A DNA stretch of 5,296 nucleotides, taken from positions 1 through 5,296 of the forward strand of contig JAEZYO010000725.1 in NCBI GenBank assembly GCA_023419055.1, read 5' to 3'. Under the pieces are notes generated by a model. The model saw only the letters and a program-made list of their open reading frames with translations, searched no databases and was not told the origin of the DNA. Below, one piece after another: positions 1 to 5,296 of this stretch (positions within the stretch are counted from its first letter, which is position 1; every line of letters starts with the position of its first letter). The position numbers and the translations under genes were made by a program. The stretch comes from Pseudomonadota bacterium. Its GTDB lineage: Bacteria; Myxococcota; Polyangia; Polyangiales; Polyangiaceae.

Positions 1-1
1 C

Positions 2-1783
2 ACGCAGATCGAGCGGCGCCAGCAGGCCGAGGGCCTGTTCGAGGCGATTCAAGAAGCGATGACCGAGCTCCGCGCCGATCTCGTCCCTCGCAAGAAGGTG
101 GAAGGACAGCGCGAAGCCTTCATGCGCCAGACCATCCGCAAGGCCGAGAAGGAAGGCTTTCAGCGCGTGGCGGTGGTATGCGGCGCCTGGCACGCCCCGG
201 CGCTCGTGGACCTTGGCGGTTCCCGCGGCAGCAAGCAGGACAACGAGACGCTGAAGGGGCTGCCCAAGATCAAGGTGGCGGCGGCCTGGATCCCCTGGAC
301 CTATTCGCGGCTCTCGTACCGGAGCGGCTACGGCGCGGGGCTCGATTCGCCCGGCTTCTACGCGCACGTGTGGGAGCACCGGGCGCGGGCTCCGCTCGTG
401 TGGGCCGTGCGCGCCGCTCGGCTCCTGCGCGGAGAAGACGTGGACGCGTCGTCGGCGAACGTCATCGAGACGGTGCGCCTCGCCGAGTCGCTGGCAGCGA
501 TGCGCGAGCTCCCCGCCCCGGGCCTCAATGAGCTCCGGGAAGCCTTGCTCGCCGTGCTGTGCGGCGGAGAGGCGGCACGCCTCGCCCTGATTCGCGACAA
601 GCTCGAGGTCGGTGACGAGCTCGGGAGCGTGCCCGAGAACGCCGCGCAGGTCCCGCTCCAACGAGACTTCGAGCGCGAGGTGAAGCGGCTTCGCCTCAAG
701 CTCACGACCGAGCAGCTGTTCGTCGATCTCGATCTCCGAAAGGACAACGACCGGGACAAGAGCCGGCTCTTCCACCGACTGCGCGTGCTCGGCGTGGAGT
801 GGGCCGAACCCATCACCACGGGTAGAACCAGCGGCACCTTCAAGGAATCCTGGAAGCTTACCTGGGACCCCGAGTTCGTGGTCGAGCTAGTCGCCGCCAA
901 CCTCTACGGCAACACGGTCGAGGTCGCCGCTCGCTCGCGCCTCGTGGAGCGCGCGCGGCAAGCGCAGATCGCCGAGCTCTCGCGCCTGGTCGAGGTGGCG
1001 CTCATCGCCGATTTGCCCAGCGTGCTCGCCGATCTGCTCTCGGAGCTCGACGCTCGGGCCGCTCAGGCGAGCGACGTCAGGCTGCTCTTCGATTCGACCG
1101 AGCCGCTCGCGCGCGTGATTCGCTACGGTGACGTGCGCGGCGCGCGCGCCCCCTCGATTCAGCCGGTGTTTCGCGGCTTGCTGGAGCGCGCGGTGGTGGG
1201 GCTCCTGCCCGCTTCGGGCCAGCTGGACGACGAGGCGGCCGCGACCCTGCTCGAGTCGATAGGCCGCGCTCACGCCGCGTGCCTGTTGCTCGACGACCAG
1301 GACCTCAAGGAGCTCTGGCTCGATGCCCTGCGCGGCCTGCTCGAGAGCGAGGGCGCTCACCCGCGGCTTCGAGGTCGCGCTTGCCGTCTGCTGCTCGAGC
1401 AACATCGGATCGACGGTCCCGAGCTCGAGCGACGAGCGAGCCTCGCGCTCAGTCCCGGGGTCGAGCCCGGTCAGGCCGCGCGCTGGCTGGAGGGGCTGGT
1501 CGAAGGTGACGGGCTCTTCCTGGTGCACCACGCGGATCTGATCGCGACGCTCGACGCCTGGCTCGCGAGCCTTTCGAGCGAAATCTTTCAAGCCGAGCTC
1601 CCGCTCCTGCGCCGCGCCTTCTCGAGCTTCGCGCCGGCAGAGCGCCGAGCGCTCGCCCAGAAGCTCAAGCAAAACGGCACATCGGGCCCGCGCCGCGCCG
1701 AGCTCCGCGCCGACCTCGATCCGGAGCGCAGCCGGCGAGTCCTTCCCATCCTCGCGACCGTGCTCGGAGTTTCCCATGAGTGA
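2..1783 (+). CDS. DUF5682 family protein, 5'-truncated by the window edge
   Basis: The reading frame is open from base 2, so the ATG at 59 is internal and the true start lies left of the window. About 593 residues are visible; from memory the family is roughly 750-800 residues, so about the first fifth is missing. Numbering from the Met at 59, hallmark family segments are VVCGAWHAPAL (39-49), a PW-T-SRLSY-SGYGAGLDSPGFY block (79-101), and PLQRDFEREVKRLRLKL (199-215) followed by DLDLRKDNDRDKSRLFHRL. The C-terminal half is rich in Leu, Ala, Glu and Arg, probably helical, with no signal peptide or membrane segment, so it is probably cytoplasmic. Its biochemical role is unknown. The family is typically encoded with a MoxR AAA+ ATPase, a SWIM zinc-finger protein, DUF5691 and a VWA protein. 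Here the VWA gene follows with an 8-base overlap, implying co-transcription and translational coupling. Family assignment is by recognition of these motifs, not by a search. Confidence 0.9.
   Translation, partial: TQIERRQQAEGLFEAIQEAMTELRADLVPRKKVEGQREAFMRQTIRKAEKEGFQRVAVVCGAWHAPALVDLGGSRGSKQDNETLKGLPKIKVAAAWIPWTYSRLSYRSGYGAGLDSPGFYAHVWEHRARAPLVWAVRAARLLRGEDVDASSANVIETVRLAESLAAMRELPAPGLNELREALLAVLCGGEAARLALIRDKLEVGDELGSVPENAAQVPLQRDFEREVKRLRLKLTTEQLFVDLDLRKDNDRDKSRLFHRLRVLGVEWAEPITTGRTSGTFKESWKLTWDPEFVVELVAANLYGNTVEVAARSRLVERARQAQIAELSRLVEVALIADLPSVLADLLSELDARAAQASDVRLLFDSTEPLARVIRYGDVRGARAPSIQPVFRGLLERAVVGLLPASGQLDDEAAATLLESIGRAHAACLLLDDQDLKELWLDALRGLLESEGAHPRLRGRACRLLLEQHRIDGPELERRASLALSPGVEPGQAARWLEGLVEGDGLFLVHHADLIATLDAWLASLSSEIFQAELPLLRRAFSSFAPAERRALAQKLKQNGTSGPRRAELRADLDPERSRRVLPILATVLGVSHE
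1766..1769 (+). promoter_or_regulatory. Ribosome binding site of the VWA gene
   Basis: GGAG lies six bases upstream of the ATG at 1776, inside the last codons of the DUF5682 gene. It supports ATG 1776 as the start and fits reinitiation or coupled translation across the overlap ATGAGTGA. Confidence 0.65.
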
Positions 1784-2912
1784 TTCACGCGACGCACGCT
1801 GGCGTTTGGTGCTCGGGCAAGCCGCGCAGCCGGAGCTCGACGTCGATCTTTCGGCCCAGCTCCTCGGGATGGATCGCGTGCTCGAGGCGCTCTACGACAG
1901 TGAGCGGCGCGGAGGGCTCGGGGCTTCGAGCCCGAACGTCGCGCGCTGGCTCGGCGACATTCGGAGCTACTTCCCCTCCTCGGTCGTGAAGGTGATGCAG
2001 TCCGACGCGCTCGAGCGGCTCAATCTGCAGCAAATGCTGCTCGAGCCCGAGATGCTTTCGCAGGTCGAACCGGACGTGAACCTGGTCGCGACGTTGATCG
2101 CGCTCCGGAGCGTCATCCCGGCCCGCACCAGGGACACCGCCCGTCAGGTGGTGCGGAAGGTGGTCGAAGAGCTCGAGCGCCGTCTGCGAAACCCGCTCTC
2201 GCAGGCGGTCCGCGGCGCGCTCCAGCGCGCTCAGCGCACGTCCCGCCCACGGCCGAACGAGATCGATTGGGATCGAACCATCCGCAAGAACCTTCATACC
2301 TTCAGCGCCGAGCACGGGACGGTCGTCGCCGAGCGCCTGGTCGGCTTCGCGCGGCGCCGCTCGTCATTGCGTGACGTGGTGCTGTGCGTCGACCAGAGCG
2401 GCTCGATGGCAAGCTCGGTCGTGTATTCCAGCATCTTCGGCGCCGTGCTCGCGAGCCTCCGGAGCGTGTCGACGCGCTTCGTGCTCTTCGACACGTCGGT
2501 CGTCGACCTCACCGACGAGCTCGAAGATCCCGTGGATCTCTTGTTCGGTACGCAGCTCGGCGGGGGCACCGACATCAACCTGGCGCTCGGCTATTGCCAG
2601 CAGATCATCACCCGGCCCGCGCAGACCATCCTGGTGCTGATCACGGACCTCTACGAAGGTGGCGACGCGCAGCAGATGCTGGCTCGCGCCGCCGAGCTCG
2701 TGAAGTGCGGCGTGAACGTGATTTGCCTGCTCGCGCTGAGCGATCAGGGGGCACCCACGTACGACCACGAGCACGCGCACGCGTTCGCGGCGCTCGGTAT
2801 TCCGGCCTTCGCCTGCACGCCCGAGCTCTTTCCCGAGCTCATGGCCGCGGCGATCCAGCGTCAGGATCTGGGACTATGGGCGGCGCGGCACGAGATCGTC
2901 GCGGCGCGGTGA
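1776..2912 (+). CDS. VWA domain-containing protein of the DUF5682/MoxR cassette
   Basis: A complete 378-residue protein with a C-terminal von Willebrand factor A domain, the usual metal-dependent partner of MoxR-type AAA+ ATPases (compare ViaA with RavA). Residues 1-190 form a helical N-terminal region with conserved blocks YDSERRGGLG (40-49) and ARWLGDIRSYFPSSVVKVMQ (56-75). The VWA fold runs from about 200 to 345. The metal-ion-dependent adhesion site is intact: Asp206, Ser208 and Ser210 in DQSGSM, Thr265 in GGGTD, and Asp291 in ITDLYEGG. A conserved tail follows: GAPTYDHEHAHAFAALGIPA and then FPELMAAAI. No signal peptide or transmembrane segment is seen, so it is probably cytosolic. The start is supported by GGAG six bases upstream and by the 8-base overlap with the DUF5682 gene. 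Length and C-terminus match what I recall for the family, so the gene appears undamaged although insertion-sequence debris starts right after its stop. The client or target of the complex is not known. Confidence 0.94.
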   Translation: MSDSRDARWRLVLGQAAQPELDVDLSAQLLGMDRVLEALYDSERRGGLGASSPNVARWLGDIRSYFPSSVVKVMQSDALERLNLQQMLLEPEMLSQVEPDVNLVATLIALRSVIPARTRDTARQVVRKVVEELERRLRNPLSQAVRGALQRAQRTSRPRPNEIDWDRTIRKNLHTFSAEHGTVVAERLVGFARRRSSLRDVVLCVDQSGSMASSVVYSSIFGAVLASLRSVSTRFVLFDTSVVDLTDELEDPVDLLFGTQLGGGTDINLALGYCQQIITRPAQTILVLITDLYEGGDAQQMLARAAELVKCGVNVICLLALSDQGAPTYDHEHAHAFAALGIPAFACTPELFPELMAAAIQRQDLGLWAARHEIVAAR

Positions 2913-3319
2913 GCTCGCCGGGCGGTTTGGTCGTTCTTCGCGCGGTGGGTGCCATTCGTGGTTGGCCCGCGCCAGGCGCTGCGCGTAGCGCTGGACTGGA
3001 CCGAGTTCGATCGAGACGGTCAGGCCACGATCGCGCTGTACCTTCTCACCAACCCGAAGCGACGCGACCGGTTGCTGATGCTCGTGCCTTCGCACAGGGC
3101 CCGCTCACGTCGCTCGGTGCCGCCAGCGAAGCAGCTTGTTTGGATAAGTACTTGAAGGCCAATACCGTGAAGCGACGGACGCACTCTTTATTTCGTCAAG
3201 GCTGCTACTGGTATTACGCACTTCCGAACTCCGACGAGCGCCTTCAACCGTTGATGGAAGCCTTCGGCAAGCTCGTCTCCGAGCACGAGCTTTCGCGCAA
3301 AGTGCTCGGCGTCATATCA
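2913..3319 (+). pseudogene. IS4-family transposase remnant (truncated, internally deleted, frameshifted)
   Basis: Three signs of decay are visible. From 2913 to about 3050 the frame shared with the VWA gene reads FFARWVPFVVG then VALDWTEFD and TIALYLLT, matching the segment of IS4-family DDE transposases that carries the first catalytic Asp. The text then jumps to NPKRRDRLLML, which in intact relatives lies just after the catalytic Glu region. The second Asp (LADRGFGD region) and the Glu (TIEE-FRD region) are therefore absent, a loss I estimate at 230-260 codons. Near 3086 the frame changes by one base (apparently one G lost in CTCGTG-CCTTCGCA), and the C-terminus continues in the next frame with AFAQGPLTSLGAASEAA, KANTVKRRTHSLFRQGCYWY and, near 3300-3316, VLGVI. 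The family's usual stop seems replaced by TCA at 3317, after which the frame runs unproductively to a stop at 3425-3427. The N-terminal ~100 residues are also missing. It cannot be active. Codons such as TTA, TTT and TAT stand out against neighbouring genes. Confidence 0.85.
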
Positions 3320-3445
3320 GGGGATGCTTCAGATGTCGCTCCCGTGACGACTCCGCGCAAGAGCGTCGCCGCGCGGCGCCTGGATCGCTGCCTTCACCCT
3401 CTTCGGTTACCCTCCCGGCGGTCATGAGACGCGTGTCGACGAGCT
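3320..3445. other. Short unassigned spacer between the transposase remnant and the HNH gene
   Basis: No gene or clear terminator is seen. One plus-strand frame is open from 3348 to a TAG at 3447-3449 and reads AWIAAFTLFGYPPGGHETR near its end, which looks protein-like and could be the C-terminal scrap of a lost gene. It has no ATG, GTG or TTG start, and I do not recognise it. Confidence 0.35.
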
Positions 3446-4651
3446 CTAGACCAGCAACTCGAGCGCTCCGCGCAGCAGGGCCTCGGTGGATTCGGCCCTC
3501 CCCTCGCGCGTGGCTCGATCGAGCGCCGCGCGCGTTTCTCTCTCGCCAAAGCCGAGCCCCCGCAACCCCCGAAACGCCCTTTCGTGATGCTCACATTCTG
3601 ACGCGGGAGGAGCGCTCGCGGACACCTCGCCGTAACGGCGGCCATCGGCGTGCCGAAAGACGAGTTCGCTCGAATTGCTGCCTTCAATCACGAGCTGACC
3701 TCGGTGCACCGCCCGATGATGCGCTGCGCACAGCACCACCAGATTGTCTGCTTCGTGAGCGCCCCCTTCAGCACGCGTGGAGAGGTGGTGCTCATCGACG
3801 AAGATGGAGTTTCTGCAGCCCGGAACGACGCAGCACCCGTGGTCACGCCGCATCACTTGGCGGCGTGTCGCTGGCGGTATCGTCTGGGTCGCTTTAGGAC
3901 CCACGTGGGCGTCACTCTCGGATCTGATGACCTGCGCATCGCAACAGGCCATCTCCACAGTCGCAGGATCGAGCGCCATCAGCTCACCGCCTGCTTGCTG
4001 AAAGCCTCGTCCGCACTCTTCGCATTGGGTGAGGAGAACCTGATAGCTCGAGCGGCCCTCGTCGCTCGGCCCCTGGAGCACTTCGCGCGCCAGCGCGAGC
4101 AAGAGCGCGTCATCGTCGAGCGAGGCGTCGCTTCTCCGCCGTAGCTGCGCGACCGCCTCGCGGAACGTCGCGGCCGTCTCCGCGCTGACCTCGAACCGGA
4201 GCACCACGCGCTTTGCCTCCGGTCGCACTCGATCCGTCGGCAGATCACCGGGTTTTCGGCCTGAAACCAGCCGTTCGAGCTGGCGCACCGTTTTGTCGCG
4301 CGCGGCCGAGAGCCAAGCTCCTTCGGTGTGCGGCGCCGCGATCCGAGTGAGCTCGCGCACCGCCGACCAGCTGAGATCGCCGTCGCGGAGCGCTCGGTCC
4401 ATCTCGGGCAGGTCCTCTAGCGAGCGCGCGACCCGCAACTTCTCCTCCGTCGCGCGTGGACCGTAGCCGAAGAGGCGCTCCACGTATTCGCCGAAGGTGC
4501 CGAAACCGAGGTGACGATGCGCTTCCGTTCGTAGCGCCTCCAATAGGAGGCCGCCCTCTTCCCAGTCGTGCGCAGCGCGACGCTTTGCGAGCTCAGTCAG
4601 CGCCGTATGCGCTTTCACCCAATCCGAATCCCCTGATCCCACCTGTTGCAT
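3446..4651 (-). CDS. HNH endonuclease with helical N-terminal region and RuvA-C-like tail
   Basis: A complete 401-residue protein. Residues 12-190 are a helical region with KLRVARSLEDLPEMDRAL and GDLSWSAVRELTRIA, typical of the DUF222-like HNH proteins found in many copies in actinobacteria and myxobacteria. A Cys pair in CEEC (210-213) may help bind zinc. The HNH nuclease domain spans about 261-320: Cys274 and Cys279 in CVVPGC, the catalytic-type DEHH (286-289), Asn303 in DNLVVLC, then Cys308, His311, His312 and His316. All the expected metal and catalytic positions are present, so it is probably a metal-dependent DNA endonuclease; its target is unknown. Residues 357-401 (FRGLRGLGFGERETRAAL through ALLRGALELL) resemble domain III of RuvA, a small three-helix fold. 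The start is fixed because an in-frame TAG lies at 4661-4663, only three codons upstream. No strong ribosome binding site is seen. It is transcribed toward the IS4 remnant, with no co-directional neighbour visible. The sequence gives no sign of inactivation. Confidence 0.92.
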   Translation of the reverse strand: MQQVGSGDSDWVKAHTALTELAKRRAAHDWEEGGLLLEALRTEAHRHLGFGTFGEYVERLFGYGPRATEEKLRVARSLEDLPEMDRALRDGDLSWSAVRELTRIAAPHTEGAWLSAARDKTVRQLERLVSGRKPGDLPTDRVRPEAKRVVLRFEVSAETAATFREAVAQLRRRSDASLDDDALLLALAREVLQGPSDEGRSSYQVLLTQCEECGRGFQQAGGELMALDPATVEMACCDAQVIRSESDAHVGPKATQTIPPATRRQVMRRDHGCCVVPGCRNSIFVDEHHLSTRAEGGAHEADNLVVLCAAHHRAVHRGQLVIEGSNSSELVFRHADGRRYGEVSASAPPASECEHHERAFRGLRGLGFGERETRAALDRATREGRAESTEALLRGALELLV

Positions 4652-4818
4652 GCCTGCACTCTACACCATGGAAATCCGAGCTCGCTGCTGACTGACTGGC
4701 GGCTCTTCGGGGGAGTGATCGAGTCAAGAAGTGATGCGAGCATGACGGTGCAGCGAGAGCGCCGGAGACCGCTCAGTAACGTTCGGTTGGAAGCGACTCG
4801 ACGATTCGGGAGCGCCGT

Positions 4819-4837
4819 TTGACGAAAAAGCTGTCAA
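4819..4837. repeat. Inverted repeat left of the repeat cluster
   Basis: TTGACgaaaaagctGTCAA has perfect 5-base arms around a 9-base spacer. Read on the minus strand it contains TTGACA, but no reasonable -10 hexamer follows 16-18 bases on, so I do not call a promoter. It may mark the outer tip of a mobile-element end, since it adjoins the 14-base palindrome and the repeat cluster. Confidence 0.5.
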
Positions 4838-4840
4838 GAT

Positions 4841-4854
4841 CATTCGTCCGAATG
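4841..4854. repeat. 14-base palindrome CATTCG-TC-CGAATG
   Basis: The two 6-base arms are exact reverse complements separated by two bases. It ends three bases before the first copy of the repeat cluster. Possible roles are a protein-binding site or part of a transposon tip; the sequence alone does not decide. Confidence 0.6.
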
Positions 4855-4856
4855 CC

Positions 4857-5014
4857 GGTTTGCAGGCTCATGGAGCCAGATTGACGGAAGTTTTTGCAGG
4901 TAGATGGAGCCACCTGATTTGCAGAGCCATGAGCCACCAGCGAGGGGCCATGACCAGGTTTCGGCAGGGTCATGGAGCCACGGTTCGGCACGTTTCAGCA
5001 GGATGATGGAGCCA
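4857..5014 (-). repeat. Cluster of six spaced direct repeats, resembling an IS21-type multi-repeat end
   Basis: On the minus strand the unit is TGGCTCCAT, three variable bases, CCTGC, two variable bases, AAAC. Counting down from the T, copies begin at 5014, 4980, 4936 (one base missing in the first block; TCTGC in the second), 4912 and 4878. A degenerate copy at 4956 keeps only TGG-CATGG. Two copies match both blocks exactly (5014, 4980), the copy at 4912 nearly so, and the one at 4878 has AAACC shifted. Spacings are 34, 24, 20, 24 and 34 bases, a symmetric series. Multiple spaced copies of a transposase-binding motif are known at the ends of IS21-family elements, which is the closest match I can offer. 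No istA or istB is in the window. Alternatives are an array of regulator-binding sites or iterons. Confidence 0.75.
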
Positions 5015-5296
5015 GGCTCGGGTCGAGCGACCGGATAGCAGAAGCTTGCAGACCGAAACGCCACGCGAGCCAGAGGCGTCCCTACGGGCGCCTTGAAGTT
5101 GATCCGGTTCCCCGGACGAGTTGTTAGGGACCTGACGGATCCCCTCATCTGGCAGCGCTTTTTCAGCGGGCCGTTTGAATCCATGATCGCGAGGTCCGTC
5201 CAAGGGGCATGATGGCCCAATCGAGCCCGAGCCCCGTCACAGCACCCACCACGTCTTCGTCGCGACGAACGCCGCGGGCGAAGCTTTCGCCGCGCC
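5015..5296. other. Unassigned DNA to the right edge, no convincing gene
   Basis: Nothing here qualifies as a gene. A plus-strand frame is open from 5039 to a TGA at 5210-5212 and contains LIWQRFFSGPFESMIARS, but its only early starts are TTG codons. A second plus frame open from 5187 to the edge ends in HHVFVATNAAGEAFAA and has no start codon inside the window. On the minus strand a frame entering from the edge ends at 5237 with FVATKTWWVL and could be the last 19 residues of a gene lying to the right. None is recognised. Two small hairpins are present, at 5075-5092 and 5103-5116. Confidence 0.4.
5075..5092. other. GC-rich hairpin GGCG-t-CCC-tac-GGG-CGCC
   Basis: The arms pair over seven bases with one bulged T and a three-base loop. 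On the plus strand it is followed by TTGAAGTT rather than a run of T, so it is at best a weak terminator. No gene ends just upstream. Confidence 0.3.

Noticed and set aside
887..1777. A 296-codon open frame on the minus strand opposite the DUF5682 gene
   Set aside because: It is the antisense shadow of a recognised gene in GC-rich DNA; its protein has no recognisable motifs and is dominated by Arg, Glu and Ala.
59..1783. ATG at 59 as the true start of the DUF5682 gene
   Set aside because: The frame is open to the left edge with coherent protein sequence (TQIERRQQAEGLFEAIQEA), there is no ribosome binding site before 59, and the family is longer.
2384..3427. A 347-codon plus-strand frame spanning the VWA gene and the IS region
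   Set aside because: Its first half is an out-of-frame shadow of the VWA gene, while its second half is the C-terminal transposase fragment. The join is accidental, so it is not a single gene.
65..3446. Very frequent GAGCTC and GAGCTCG hexamers across the window
   Set aside because: Most fall in frame as Glu-Leu codon pairs (GAG CTC), which is preferred codon use in these genes rather than a genome signal or binding site.
3650..4144. A 164-codon plus-strand frame inside the HNH gene
   Set aside because: It lies antisense to the HNH domain and adjacent helical region, which have clear motifs and codon bias on the minus strand.
4810..4837. Sigma-70 promoter using TTGACA at 4837-4832 on the minus strand
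   Set aside because: No acceptable -10 hexamer occurs 16-18 bases downstream; that stretch is GC-rich (around CGCTCC). The hexamer is more simply part of an inverted repeat.
4857..5014. CRISPR array
   Set aside because: Copies are degenerate and unevenly spaced (20-34 bases start to start), leaving almost no spacer. No cas gene is present.
4840..5220. A 126-codon minus-strand frame over the repeat cluster
   Set aside because: More than a third of it translates the direct repeats, the codon bias is weak, and a neighbouring frame is equally open. The repeats explain the absence of stops better than coding does.

Overview
The window is GC-rich (about two thirds G+C by eye), with strong G/C preference at third codon positions, many Arg/Ala/Glu/Leu-rich proteins, and protein families I associate with large myxobacterial genomes. 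A member of the Myxococcota (Polyangiales/Sorangium-like) is the best guess. This is inferred from composition and gene content; there is no rRNA or marker gene to confirm it.

Region 1 (2-2912, + strand) is the downstream end of an operon: a DUF5682-family protein cut by the left edge, then a complete VWA-domain protein whose start codon overlaps the DUF5682 stop by 8 bases. This pair usually sits in a conserved but uncharacterised bacterial cassette with a MoxR-type AAA+ ATPase, a SWIM zinc-finger protein and DUF5691. Those partners would lie to the left of the window. The VWA protein keeps all five canonical MIDAS metal-site residues, so the system looks functional here.

Region 2 (2913-3445) begins immediately after the VWA stop codon. 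It holds a decayed IS4-family transposase: an N-terminal piece containing the first catalytic Asp, an internal deletion that removes the other two catalytic residues, a one-base frameshift, and a well-preserved C-terminal piece. About 100 bases of unassigned sequence follow.

Region 3 (3446-4651, - strand) is a complete HNH endonuclease gene of the helical-N-terminus (DUF222-like) type common in myxobacteria. It carries a C-terminal tail resembling domain III of RuvA. It points toward the IS remnant and is not in an operon with anything visible.

Region 4 (4652-5296) has no convincing gene. Its main content is a cluster of five good copies and one degenerate copy of a motif of about 23 bases (TGGCTCCAT, three variable bases, CCTGC, two variable bases, AAAC on the - strand) at 4857-5014. 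A 14-base palindrome and another inverted repeat flank it on the left. The arrangement resembles the multi-repeat ends of IS21-type elements, but no transposase lies within the window, so this is either a solo end or the edge of an element continuing to the right.

The picture is a conserved ATPase/VWA cassette end bordered by accessory DNA. No wholly new system is demonstrable; the least explained items are the cassette itself and the repeat cluster.
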